Shown here one piece after another: positions 31,415-42,330 of a stretch of 64,000 nt of DNA; positions within the stretch are counted from its first letter, which is position 1, and every line of letters starts with the position of its first letter. The stretch is from Notospermus geniculatus (Eukaryota > Nemertea > Pilidiophora > Heteronemertea > Lineidae): NCBI GenBank assembly GCA_002633025.1, contig NMRB01000077.1, forward strand, positions 545,496-609,495, in the 5' to 3' direction. The notes beneath the pieces were generated by a model that saw only the letters and a program-made list of their open reading frames with translations, ran no database searches and was not told the origin of the DNA. The position numbers and the translations under genes were made by a program.

Positions 31415-32335
31415 AGCCTCGCTTACGTACAGTCAGAACTAGTTGGCAACTGATAATCGGCGCGTAGTTGGAACTAATTAGTCACAACTAGGTGACATAA
31501 GCTCTCGGGCGTCAGAAGCCCTTTTTAAACGGTGCTGGTTCGAGGAAACCTACCTCCACCCTCCTCGGGCGGGTTCGGTTCAGGATGGATTGATCGCTTT
31601 TACACGGTGCGGGTTACCGAACCCGCCTCGATCTAGTTCGAGGTCGGTTCGTTCAAATTCGTGCCACCAGATGGCGTGTATCAACATTTACAGTTATCGC
31701 AAGTAAGAAATATCCCAAAAATAATCACTTAAAATCGATAAGCAATGCGCCAGTGATGCCATTCATATGTAGCGTGCTCAAACCCGCACGAGGCCGGTGG
31801 AGGTCAGTTCGCTTTTACACGGGAAAATAACTGACCTGCACCTACCTCCACCTACATGTACCTCCACCTTCCCGAGACTCACGCAGCGAACTGAACTGGC
31901 CCGAGGAAGGTGGAGGTCAGTTGTTTCGCTTTTACACGGGGAAAAATAACCGAACCCTCCTCGATCTAGTCTCGATCCGGAACGCACCGGCACCGTGTAA
32001 AAAGGGCTAGAGAGTACATGTACTAGTTGCCAACTAGTTGCAAACTAAAAATATCCAGATCCTGAAAGTCGCACATGTTCAACTTCAGCGACTAGTTGAC
32101 AACTGTATCCTGAAGACAGCCAATGAAATGGCCTAACATGACCACGTGACCTAATCACCACGTCACTTAAAATCAAAGGAAATCTGTGTCGACATAAGCA
32201 CTCAAAAAACGGCGATAAACTAGTTCCAGGTAGTTGCGACCGATCGGTATTTTTCTAGTCGGTGGCGACATAAGTTATCAGTTGCAACTTGTTGACGCTG
32301 TTTCTATCACAGCGTAGGGCGACATAAGCGAGGCT
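31415..32335. mobile_element. same palindromic MITE family, copy 2, hosting another MITE
   Basis: Inverted relative to copy 1: its left half (TACGTACAGTCAGAACTAG) matches the right half of copy 1. The right end is GCGAGGCT followed by TTA. The element at 31517-32008 is inserted inside it. Confidence 0.85.
31517..32008. mobile_element. MITE with CCCTTTTTA.ACGGTGC ends, copy 2
   Basis: Close relative of 27597-28148 (CCTACCTCCACC-rich interior, GCACCGTGTAAAAAGGGCT right end), about 60 bp shorter. Nested in the palindromic MITE. Confidence 0.85.
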
Positions 32336-33396
32336 TTACCCTACAGCGGAACTGTTGGCAGACAGAAATAAATGTTTGGATCTAGCCCTGGACCCTATTC
32401 ACAACAGGCTTAGGCAGACAATATTCATGACATTTGTAATGTACATGTACTATCAACGGGTTGGGTTAGGGTTACATGTAGGTCAAGTCACGAAAAAGGG
32501 GCACTTATTCCTGGTAGACACTTACTACAGTTACATGGGGTCAGTACAGAACGATGTGCAGTGCCCTCTTTTATGCAGACGTGAAGCTAACTCAAATTTC
32601 AAGAAAATTTGACATAGCCCAGTCATTGCTCTATGCTTGGGTGCCCCCCCCCCCGAGCCAACCAAAAAACATGATTTTCATGCGGATTTTGGGCACAAAA
32701 CGGCAAAAGAGGTCTTCTGCCCCCTCCTGGACCAAAAAGTTAAATAAGGCCCTGAAAACTGTCCTGGGAACAATAAGATCCTATTGTTACATTCTAATCT
32801 CTGGCGATTGGTTTCTAGCCCTACCCACGCCGCTTATTCCGTCAGTCAACAATGGAAGACGGCACTTTTTACAGGGGACACTGCCAGACCGGGCGCAACA
32901 AGCTATAGGCCTAAATCAAAACAGGTGAAAGGAAATCCAGAGGAATCGGAACTAGTCATAGTTGGTTCAGGCCTCTGGGTAGGCCCATGTGTAGATAAAA
33001 CTTGTAGTATTGACAACAGTGGCTTGGCATAGAATGATGGGATGTGGACACCCGAACCATGGAGGGGTGTACCTCTCCATGGTTCGGGAGTCGCGGTTCG
33101 TTCGAGCCTGCCCGGGTCCACATTTGGGGAAGATACGCATGTGCAGAAAGCCGGGCGACGTTCATCGAGGTCACTCATGCCACTTCACCATGGCGTTGCG
33201 CGTTTGAATCTCGGCAGCAGTAGGCCTACATCGCTTATGGCATGCGCACGATCACGCAGGAGGTAACTGTTACTGGTGTTCGAGACTGCATTCTCGAAAA
33301 ATTATTTACATAACCATATCACAGCAGCGTTCCGCATTTGACGTTAGTTTGCTTCGCAGATTGGCCGCGTTGCGGCGTTCCGGGAACATGGCGTCC
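32336..33396. other. no gene; hairpin and poly-C run
   Basis: A C11 run lies at 32645-32655. At 33051-33087 CCGAACCATGGAG and CTCCATGGTTCGG form a perfect 13-bp stem with an 11-base loop. Open frames here (32554-33266) show no domains. Confidence 0.45.
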
Positions 33397-33838
33397 AGGG
33401 GCCATATTTACATGTACGAAACGCTGCTAAGTTAGTTCACAACTAGGGGTTAGTTGGCTTCCAAATCACTACATGTAGTTGCCTTCTTAGTAGTTCACTT
33501 CCAAATTTCTATTCACAAAACACTGCTAGGAACCCTGCTAACTAGTTGCCAACTAGAAGAGTTAGTTCCAAACTGAGAAATGGGGAATTGGCCAAACCAC
33601 AAAACCACAAGTTGTCAATTTCAATTTCAATAGACTAATAATGGACTCCCAAGTAATGTAATGCACAGTGGTGGCCCTATATCTGTGTTGTCTACATTGC
33701 ATGGATCTCCAACAAATGCGCAATGTCCCAGAAGTAAAATACTGCAAATCGATGGGAACTTGATGGTCAGGAAGAAGAGTCATGTTTCTTTGCATACTCA
33801 GTATCTGAGGTCAACAACTCTATGACGCACATGTACAC

Positions 33839-34091
33839 CCTTAGTCAAAAGTAAATATAGTCTGACTCAACCTAGAGGTAACATGAAAGGAATGTTTGGA
33901 ATGCGAAATAGACCATTCATTGACCACAAGTGAAATGCAAGGCCTTGTGGTTTAGAACACTCTGCATTCAATGGCTATTAGAGACCCTCTTCACTTGGAT
34001 TATTTGGGTCTATTAAGAAACCACAGTTCATGTCACATTTCCCATAACTCGCATAACTCAAATTCCTTTCATGTTACCTCTAGGTTGAGTC
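33839..34091. mobile_element. fold-back element running into the gap
   Basis: The left TGTACACCCTTAGTCAAAAG is related to the element at 21872. TCAACCTAGAGGTAACATG at 33868 is mirrored by CATGTTACCTCTAGGTTGA at 34071, directly before the Ns. The palindrome probably caused the gap. Confidence 0.65.
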
Positions 34092-35049
34092 NNNNNNNNN
34101 NNNNNNNNNNNNNNNNNNNNNNNNNNNNNNNNNNNNNNNNNNNNNNNNNNNNNNNNNNNNNNNNNNNNNNNNNNNNNNNNNNNNNNNNNNNNNNNNNNNN
34201 NNNNNNNNNNNNNNNNNNNNNNNNNNNNNNNNNNNNNNNNNNNNNNNNNNNNNNNNNNNNNNNNNNNNNNNNNNNNNNNNNNNNNNNNNNNNNNNNNNNN
34301 NNNNNNNNNNNNNNNNNNNNNNNNNNNNNNNNNNNNNNNNNNNNNNNNNNNNNNNNNNNNNNNNNNNNNNNNNNNNNNNNNNNNNNNNNNNNNNNNNNNN
34401 NNNNNNNNNNNNNNNNNNNNNNNNNNNNNNNNNNNNNNNNNNNNNNNNNNNNNNNNNNNNNNNNNNNNNNNNNNNNNNNNNNNNNNNNNNNNNNNNNNNN
34501 NNNNNNNNNNNNNNNNNNNNNNNNNNNNNNNNNNNNNNNNNNNNNNNNNNNNNNNNNNNNNNNNNNNNNNNNNNNNNNNNNNNNNNNNNNNNNNNNNNNN
34601 NNNNNNNNNNNNNNNNNNNNNNNNNNNNNNNNNNNNNNNNNNNNNNNNNNNNNNNNNNNNNNNNNNNNNNNNNNNNNNNNNNNNNNNNNNNNNNNNNNNN
34701 NNNNNNNNNNNNNNNNNNNNNNNNNNNNNNNNNNNNNNNNNNNNNNNNNNNNNNNNNNNNNNNNNNNNNNNNNNNNNNNNNNNNNNNNNNNNNNNNNNNN
34801 NNNNNNNNNNNNNNNNNNNNNNNNNNNNNNNNNNNNNNNNNNNNNNNNNNNNNNNNNNNNNNNNNNNNNNNNNNNNNNNNNNNNNNNNNNNNNNNNNNNN
34901 NNNNNNNNNNNNNNNNNNNNNNNNNNNNNNNNNNNNNNNNNNNNNNNNNNNNNNNNNNNNNNNNNNNNNNNNNNNNNNNNNNNNNNNNNNNNNNNNNNNN
35001 NNNNNNNNNNNNNNNNNNNNNNNNNNNNNNNNNNNNNNNNNNNNNNNNN
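34092..35049. other. assembly gap (N run)
   Basis: 958 Ns; no information. Confidence 0.99.
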
Positions 35050-35054
35050 AATCT

Positions 35055-35240
35055 TTTTTTCGTACGCGATTTTTACCCAAGCATAACTAATCGTGTTGAC
35101 TATTTTTGCAGTTGTTTAGGCAAATAGAAGGGGCGACAGCTTATTATGTAATCACCCGTCACCCCTTCCATTTACCAGATGAACTGCGAATGCGACAAGC
35201 ACCATTAGTTATGCGTCAACGACTTCGCGTACGAATAAAA
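35055..35240. repeat. palindromic remnant after the gap
   Basis: TTCGTACGCGA near 35059 with GCATAACTAATCG is mirrored by TTAGTTATGC and TCGCGTACGAA near 35203-35237, a fold-back of about 180 bp. Confidence 0.6.
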
Positions 35241-36223
35241 TAATTTTGTGTTTGAATCACCAGCGTGTTTTCTATTCTGCTGAGATGGCAATGGTCATTT
35301 TATGGGATAAAAGATTGCCATATTTATACGCATAAATATGTTGCTGAAATCATGACATACATGACATACATTTAGGGTTTGTGGTAGATTATGAAAATAT
35401 TAGAATTTCAAAATGTCAAGAAAAAAAACAAAATTAAAATCCACAATTTTCATTTCAAAATTAGCTCGGTATTATTCCCGGATGATTTCTAAGAAATTCT
35501 GCAAAAAAGTTTCGAAAAATCTCTTTTCATTTTCAAGCAATATCAAAATATCATCAGAAAAACATGCTATATTTTTGGGACATTGATTTTTGTCAAATTT
35601 TTGTCTGTTGAAGTAAAAATGATGGAATAATCAACATGAAGTGTTGTGTTATCATGACGAGTGACTGTTGACAAGGGAAAATATGGGAACTATCGAATTT
35701 TGCAAAATATCAAATAAAAAAACCCGATGATAGTCTGATATATCTGAATGATTTTTGCAAAGTTTCTTCACAGGTCGGAATTCATAGGATCGACTGAGGA
35801 ATGATGTCATGCTGATTTTAAATTCAAAACTCCAAATTTTGAAGAATGAGATTTTATATAGATATTTTAGTGATATTTTTCACAAACCCCCAATTTCGTG
35901 TGTGATCCTTTTAACAACATTATAGGGCATAACATAATACATGTTGAGGTTGAAACCGTCAACATTAGCTGAGATATTAGCTGTCTTTTACTTTTTAAGA
36001 AGACTGTACATTGTTCCCTCCCAAGTTCTGTATCATTGAAAATATCGAGTGGGTTCCTCAAGTCACGAAATGTACATGTACGTAAAGCATGACGCATCTA
36101 CGCCAATTCAAGGATTCTCCTTGCCATCTTCTGTGTTCATAGTCTAGCAGCAAAATGACAGATAGTAGCCAACTAGTGACTTAGAGTTACCCCTGGTCAA
36201 CTCTAAAGTTAGCAGCCAACCTA
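35241..36223. other. AT-rich DNA without genes
   Basis: Homopurine and homopyrimidine runs and short frames only. I see no element ends except CTAGTTGGC-type motifs close to 36170-36220, which belong to the outer nest. Confidence 0.4.
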
Positions 36224-36232
36224 GAACCCAAC

Positions 36233-36707
36233 GGCTTGTTGTACTTGACTCGATGGCGCGATGACTCGAAGGCGCGAAGAAGGCCCATTAAATTTCCTGC
36301 ATATTAAGTGGTGAATGCCTTATTTTAATTCGACTTCCGCATTTCAGAACACTGGGTCACTATGCGACAGTTTTAGGAAGGTGAAATAAGCCACCTCTGG
36401 CATATTTTTATAACCATAGGCAGAGACAAGACCAATCCCTACAACTTTTCAAAAGGGACCCATAGTAAATTCTCAAAGACTTAGGAGCTGTAGGCCTAGT
36501 TCGAGGCTATCCTTTATTTCATGATTTACGCTGAATATCAACCTCACTTCACCTCTTGGTAGCTGGCGACACTACGACGGTCCACTTCCGCCGTTGATCC
36601 ATTCCACTTCTTAGAAATAACAAGCTGAATTTCATTGGATAATTTTGGCGGTCATCGAGTCATCGCGCCATCGAGTTTTCGCGTCATCGAGTCAAGTACA
36701 ACAAGCC
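36233..36707. mobile_element. TIR element with 9-bp TSD (second Mutator-like family)
   Basis: Begins GGCTTGTTGTACTTGACTCG and ends with the complement at 36707. The 9-bp duplication GAACCCAAC flanks both sides (36224-36232, 36708-36716). It contains a 145-bp fragment of the other Mutator-like MITE family at 36415-36560. Confidence 0.88.
36415..36560. mobile_element. fragment of the GCYGAATGGG MITE family
   Basis: Matches the internal block of copies A-C (GACAAGACCAATCCCTACAA, then CATGATTTACGCTGAATATC) but lacks both ends. It may be a relic, or captured internal sequence shared by the two families. Confidence 0.8.
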
Positions 36708-36748
36708 GAACCCAACTATGCCTAGAAAAATTTTGTGAATAACACTTA

Positions 36749-37540
36749 AGGCGACATTCCACGTGAGAGTTTTCTCGCAGAAGTTCGCTCTCAGACACAA
36801 AGTCGCCTATGGACATCGCTCTGCGAGCAGCTGTACGAGAGTGATCAATAAATGTCAGAAGCTTGTAGCTGAGCGATTTTATGTCGTGTGGACGCAGAAA
36901 AGGTAGATTATGTCAGACACTTTTTATTGTGTCAGACAGTGCTCGCAGTGAATACGACATGTTCTATCCTGCAATAAAGTTCCAGACAGTTTCTATGCAT
37001 TTGTTTGGAGACCTTCACGCCAACATCAGCAATGTGAGGAGCCAAAGACTGGAGCCGATACGATACCTTCCAGCTAATTAGTGAATACGAGAACCATCCC
37101 TGTTTATGGGATGTTCAATCAAAACTTCATGGGCAGAATGAAGAAATCAATTGCATGGAAGGAAATTGCAGCAGCAGTTGAGAGCAGGGAAGTTGGCGAA
37201 GTCAACCTCAGGAACCAATTTTCCGCCGAACTGATTTGGTTCCTGTGAAGAAGATGTAGACAGCAGTCGCTGTTGCTACCTGTGTTCTCCTTGAAGGCAA
37301 CATAGGCCTACACGCACATGGAGGGAACAATGACCATAGCTGGTTGTTTCCTGACAGTTTTACTCTCACGTGGTAAAGACTAAAAAAATTCTCTCGAGAG
37401 AAACTTGCGAAAGCTAGAAACTATCTTGCTGATTGTGACTCTCTGCGCACTTTTCTCTCATGTGGACGGACCACAGATACATCTGTCGACAGTCGGCTGA
37501 GAGAAAATGTCGACATTTTCTCTCACGTGGAATGTCGCCT
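36749..37540. mobile_element. 792-bp TIR element, TTA target duplication
   Basis: Ends AGGCGACATTCCACGTGAGA and complement TCTCACGTGGAATGTCGCCT, flanked by TTA. Internal repeats of GAGAGAAAA-type motifs. No transposase found; Harbinger-type target. Confidence 0.88.
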
Positions 37541-37730
37541 TTAGAACCCATCCAGATCTAGTTGTCAACTACAGGCCATTTTAGTTGCCAACTAGGCGTA
37601 GCAGTGTTTCGTGAATATGGCCCCAGGTCCCTTGGCCTGTAGACGCTCGCATATCATGATAAGAAGCATGACATACATGAGAAGATAAGGCACAATACAC
37701 GTTTTGCCCTATATAGCAGACGAACAACAA

Positions 37731-38096
37731 GGGTTGGTTCTAAACCTGACACTGGCACGCTGGCGCTGGCACTGGCACTCGCATCATATTATGGCCAGAA
37801 ATCATGAAAAAAGGTATATTTACCTAACAGTTATATTTTGTGAAGATAATAGGGCCAACCAGTTTAACATGGATCAACTGACAATTATGTTGAAAAATCT
37901 TTAAAAAATAGAAAAAAAAATTAAATTTTTTTCAACATACATGTAATTGATTCAGGTTAAACTGGTTGGCCCTATTATCTTCCAAAATAATAACTATTAC
38001 GTATATAGGCCCTATACATTTTTTTTCATGATTTCTGGCCATAATATGATGCCAGTGCCAGTGCCAGCATGCCAGTGCCAGGTTTAGAACCAACCC
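37731..38096. mobile_element. TIR element with 9-bp TSD (third Mutator-like family)
   Basis: Ends GGGTTGGTTCTAAACCTG and complement CAGGTTTAGAACCAACCC (one-base differences inside). The duplication GAACAACAA lies at 37722-37730 and 38097-38105. Long arms of more than 100 bp contain GCCAGTGCCA repeats. Confidence 0.88.
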
Positions 38097-38105
38097 GAAC
38101 AACAA

Positions 38106-38653
38106 CAAGCTCCCGCGATAATTTGCGCGCTAAAACAAAAGAAACGTGCCAATCAGATCGAGGTGCAAACAGCTGTAAAAAAACAGCTGGGAACGCGGTA
38201 TCTAATCTTTGTTATCATGGTAAACCTCGTTCGCCAACTGCATTCCACGAACACGCATGGTATAATGTACATCTATGCGGGGAATTCCCAAACGTCATTC
38301 ATCCTAATAAATTATGAAGAATTACGCCAAATATGGAAACCAAGATGGCGTCGCCTGGTGTGAAAAAAATTTCGCGTGACCTGGCACACTACACACGTTC
38401 CAGGCATTGTATAATTTCCAGGTCAGCATCTGGCCAATCAGCGATCGAAATGGTAATTAAACACCGTGATTCCGTGTTGGACGGGTCATTGGATAACTTC
38501 AGCATGTTCTCCAGTTCCAAGACCATCATTACATCAAATCCCAAGGATGGAGAAACATGTTAATTCTGGCATGTCTGGGGCGACCATTTCAGGTTCAATG
38601 GTCATGGTCTAGAAATTGCGGGAGCTACGCAGGCCAATGTTTTCTTTTTCCAG
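38106..38653. other. no recognised feature; intron candidate
   Basis: Contains short frames without domains. The last 20 bases are a good polypyrimidine tract and acceptor for the exon that follows. Confidence 0.4.
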
Positions 38654-38773
38654 GCGGAAAAGAGAAGAAGTGTCCTTTCGGTGAATACTACGATCCGTCA
38701 ATTTCTAACTGCCACCCGTGTGAACTGGCCTGTGAATTAGGCAGCGAGAAATGCAGAAGTACAGGATGCGAAG
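38654..38773 (+). CDS. exon for BCMA/TACI-like cysteine-rich domain (TNF receptor superfamily)
   Basis: The acceptor TTTTCTTTTTCCAG precedes and GAAG|GTGAAA follows. The exon is 120 bp and phase 1-1, as is usual for extracellular modules. It reads KKCPFGEYYDPSISNC, then HPCELAC, ELGSEKC, RSTGC. The cysteine spacing C-x12-C-x2-C-x3-C-x6-C-x4-C, with the EYYD turn after the first Cys, closely follows human BCMA (C-x12-C-x2-C-x3-C-x8-C-x3-C, with EYFD). In vertebrates such domains bind the ligands BAFF and APRIL. Here I infer an invertebrate TNFRSF-type receptor exon. Signal peptide and transmembrane exons were not located; a possible next exon starts after TTTTCAG at 38993. Confidence 0.65.
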
Positions 38774-38799
38774 GTGAAATACGTGACATACTCTATAAT

Positions 38800-38961
38800 C
38801 TCTTTTTTTCTCGTCACTCCAGGCAAAATTGTAGCACCTCCAACTAACTGAGCAGGTGACCTGAAAATTCAACCCAATCACACCACACATGTTGTTTTCG
38901 ACTATCCGAAATTTTCATGCCTGGGAGGTGCTATTTTGCCTGGAGTGACCAGAAAAAGGAG
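38800..38961. mobile_element. small fold-back MITE
   Basis: CTCTTTTTTTCTCGTCACTC with CAGGCAAAAT at the left is mirrored by ATTTTGCCTGGAGTGACC and AGAAAAAGGAGA at the right. It lies in the putative intron after the cysteine-rich exon. Confidence 0.75.
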
Positions 38962-39139
38962 ATATTTATGCACTTTTCCCACTAATGTTTTCAGAAGAAG
39001 CAGAGGGCAATGTATTCATTTGTAATCGCATCTTAGATTGAGGAAAGCATGCGTCACCTGCTAGTAAGGCCTATACAGGATGGCAAAAAAACGCAACCGC
39101 ATACTTCCACTAAATTTGCACCTACATCATTGGTATGTG

Positions 39140-39615
39140 GTGACTTCCCAGTTCGCCCAATCCCGTCCGGCCCATTTATTACCATTTCGCCCAATTTTTT
39201 CCCCATTTCGCCCTCTGTCATGTCGCCCCCTACCCATTTTGCCCTTCACCATTTTGCCCCATTGCCGCCCCGACCAATCATCTTTTCGCCCACTTACCAT
39301 TTTGACCTTTTGCCAATTCACCCTTTGCCAATTCGCCCAATGCCATCTCGCCCCTTATCCATTTCGCCCCTTCACCAATTCGGCCAATGCCATTTTGCCC
39401 ATTCATCATCTCGCCCCTTCACCATTACCAAACGCAAAATAGTGTTTCGGCGAAATGGGAAGGGGCCTTGTGGGAAAAGGGAGAATTGGTCATTGGGCGA
39501 AATGGGAAAGTTGGGCGAGATGGCTTTTGGGCGAAATGAAAAATGGTCGAAAATAAAATCGGGCAAAACGGCAAAAGGGCAAGACAGATATTGGGCGAAG
39601 TGGGAAAGGGCGAAA
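39140..39615. repeat. inverted minisatellite of CCATTTCGCCC units
   Basis: From about 39140 to 39420 imperfect units of CCATTTCGCCC(C/A) run in one direction. From about 39445 to 39612 the complement GGGCGAAATGG runs in the other. The whole block is a giant imperfect hairpin, and its long open frames are repeat products. Confidence 0.85.
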
Positions 39616-39637
39616 AAGAATGGGCTTAGCCACGTGC

Positions 39638-39754
39638 AACATTTATTGCACAATATGAGGATCAAAATGGGCAGTATTATTGCCAATCTTTCTCCTGTCC
39701 ATTATGCCAGAAAGGCATGACACCCGTTTTGGGCGCCTTATTGTGCAATAATGT
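39638..39754. mobile_element. short MITE with AACATTTATTGCACAATA ends
   Basis: Left AACATTTATTGCACAATA and right TTATTGTGCAATAATGTT are complementary; about 117 bp. Confidence 0.65.
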
Positions 39755-40212
39755 TAGCCCTGTTTACACTACATAAAAACCCGCGTCTCACCCGGGCTTT
39801 TTCTGTCTACACCTGTTAAAAGCGCGGGTCTAATAGACCTGGGGATGAAAAGTCCGGGCTTTTTGAACCCTCCGATTTCGAAGGGTTTTGGAGGGTTTAA
39901 TTTAGACCCGCGTCTCCTGCGGGTTTTTTAAGTAGTGTAGACGCAATAGACCCGGGCTTTTTCTAGTTCTTGAACACCGCGACAGGCGGCGTCTTGTGGG
40001 CATGCGCGATAAAAAGCCAGCACTCCAATTTAGCGCCTCCTCTTCGTGAAGAGTACTCTCCAGCAGCGACCCTATCGCAGGGCGTAGCAATTAAGTTCAG
40101 CTAGATTTTAGTAGTGTAGACGCTCGCCGGGTCTTAGGCGGGTTTTTTTCAGGCCCGGGCTTGACACGGGCTCAAAAAGCCCGGGGATTTCTATGTAGTG
40201 TAACCACAGCTA
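39755..40212. mobile_element. MITE with TGTTTACACTACATA ends
   Basis: TAGCCCTGTTTACACTACAT at the left and ATGTAGTGTAACCACAGCTA at the right. The interior has many AGCCCGGG / CCCGGGCT palindromes. Related to 24981-25316. Confidence 0.78.
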
Positions 40213-40994
40213 TTGTACCGTGGAAAAACCGCTGAAGCTTACGGTGTATTTTTGGTTCATGTATGTTCATGGTGTTTTTCTTACATAATGCAACATGTTC
40301 AATTCTGGTGGCACTGCTTCTGCAGATAACTCTCGTACACTCGTAATTATGTTCTTTGTGAGGTAATGGGGCCCTGTGAATAGGCCTCATTGCAAAAATC
40401 ACATCATAGGGGCCAATGTTGTATTGTAGGAGATGTGGCTATTACCAAGAGTGAGTGCACCCAACTTTAGTTGTCCAGTCTAATTGCCAGGTATTAATTA
40501 TCTCATTTTTTTTGAATATGGTGGACATTATTTATGATAGAATAGGCCTAATCAGTTACCACTGGCCTAGGCCTGCTGTTATGACCATTTTTGGGAGTTT
40601 CAACAGTGTACAATAGGAATTATTGTTAAGTATCAAAATGCATTGTCTCAGCTACTGTTACATAACATTACTACTTCTCTTCATGATTGTTAATCTTTCA
40701 TATTCAAGTATCACCACCATGACCACTGCGAATTTTATCGAAATCGGACCAATACTTTCTGAAATATACACTTTGGACATGGGATCGTTCTTCCTCCAGC
40801 CCCTGTGATATTTCGACATATCTGCCATAGTAAGCGACTTGAAACTGGTATCACAACATCATAGCTCATCCAAGGATGTTATTGCAACTGAAATTTTCAG
40901 TTTGCACCTGCTCGGTGGCATGATATTTTGCTGATATCATAGCGAGATTTAATATTCAAATTTGATAACATGACATAAGTCTGAACCTGGTGAT
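40213..40994. other. no recognisable gene
   Basis: Unassigned DNA. The frame at 40623-40808 has a hydrophobic N-terminus but no further support. Confidence 0.35.
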
Positions 40995-41482
40995 GGTAGA
41001 AGCCTAAAACCTTCACCTACGCCTAGGTTATCAAGGATGAGCGTTCAGATTACGCAATGACCTTGAAGGACAGAGGTCAAGGTCAAGGTCAAACAGTTCT
41101 AAAGCGCAAATCTGTTCGGAATTTCAGGAGAAAACGATTTAGAAGCCTGAATTAACCATCCCCGATAGGTTTAATCAAGGATCCTGTTCCAGTTACGCAA
41201 TACTTCTCAAAGTCAGAGATCAAGGTCACAGTCAACCGTCATAAATAACATGAAACAGAAACTAATGATGTTGGAAGCCTAAAACCTTCACCTACAGCTG
41301 GGTTATCAAAGATGAGCTTTCAGATTACGCAATGACCTTGAAGGTCAGAGGTCAGATCTGCTCAGAATTTCTGGAGAAAACTAAGCCTGAATTAACCATC
41401 TCATGTATATGTTCAATCACGAATGCCTGTTCCAGTTACGCAGTAATTCTCAAGGTCAGAGGTCAAGGTCACAGTTAACTAG
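40995..41482. repeat. two tandem copies of a 215-270-bp repeat with AGGTCA motifs
   Basis: Both copies contain AAGCCTAAAACCTTCACCTA, GATTACGCAATGACCTTGAA, CTGAATTAACCATC and CTGTTCCAGTTACGCA in order. Copy 1 is about 40995-41250 and copy 2 about 41268-41480. AGGTCA occurs three times head to tail at 41074-41091. Confidence 0.85.
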
Positions 41483-41835
41483 CTCCACAATTGTAAACTT
41501 CTCATCGGAAACCATTGACATCGCTCTGATGTCCTTCTCTTGTTGAAGCTGGTTTTGATGACGTATGAACATTCTGTGCACTCCACATGGTTTGTATGAT
41601 ATAGGATTTTGAGCAACTCGGACATCTTCGGCAAGAGGCCTGTCGAGTGCAGCAATGTGGATCGTCCGCAGTGGCGTACACAGGATGATCAATAAAACAT
41701 TCGCAAAACAAAATATCTGGCCAACCTACGGTGGTAACAAAACACTTCCTTTGACATCTTCAAACCTGCTGCTCAGACGGGTTCCGAGGATCGGGTGGGA
41801 ACCATATTGTTTTTGGTCATGGACGATGGTGTCTG
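41483..41835. other. no recognisable gene
   Basis: Unassigned. Short frames on the minus strand (41456-41711) lack support. Confidence 0.3.
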
Positions 41836-42330
41836 TGTGTGTACGTGTGTGTGCGTGTACTTGTAATCACCGACTTCTGGGGACGATTTTGTGCCTAAGA
41901 CCTTCACACAGGGGATTTTGGAACACTGGGTACGCAGGGGCGGATCCAGGATTTTCTCGAGGGGTGGGTTCTGAAGGTAGAGGCACCAGGGGGGCTATTC
42001 ACTAAGCCCACGCTAATTTTTGCGTTGCGTGGAGTTAGAGTAGCGTTTGCGTGGACTTTGCGGGATCGCTAACTTGGCGTAGCGTGGTATTCACAAAACC
42101 CCCCGCAAACTCCACGCTTACACAACGCTATTACCGGGCACGCAAACTGACATAATTGACCAGTTGCACAGTTTTCCGACTCAACTCCGGCTTCAACTAC
42201 CAGAATGGATTGCAGTCCGCTGTAGACATCCTTGTACGTGTGTGTGCGTGTACTTGTAATCACCGACTTCTGGGGACGATTTTGTGCCTAAGACCTTCAC
42301 ACAGGGGATTTTGGAACACTGGGTACGTCC
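41836..42330. repeat. direct repeat of about 95 bp flanking inserted DNA
   Basis: GTACTTGTAATCACCGACTT through GGAACACTGGGTACG occurs at about 41855-41935 and again at about 42250-42327. Between them lies GC-rich DNA with inverted GCGTGG(A)GTT and AACTCCACGC motifs near 42030-42115, a probable MITE. Confidence 0.75.

Larger units (their letters stand above)
33398..37624. mobile_element. large composite element or repeat nest, includes assembly gap
   Basis: The left end GGGGCCATATTTAC with CGAAACGCTGCTA and the right end TAGCAGTGTTTCGTGAATAT followed by GGCCCC are near complements, with CTAGTTGCCAACTAG-type motifs inside both arms. Between them lie the TACACCCTTAG element, the gap, AT-rich DNA and two further TIR elements. 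The ends suggest one outer palindromic element filled by insertions. Confidence 0.5.

Noticed and set aside
34000-35086. Long open frames across 34-35 kb
   Set aside because: They consist of unknown bases in the gap.
39049-39720. 223-codon Pro/His/Ser-rich ORF
   Set aside because: Produced by the CCATTTCGCCC minisatellite; composition follows the repeat.
40623-40808. 61-codon ORF with a hydrophobic start as a secreted peptide gene
   Set aside because: No cleavage site, homology or splice support.
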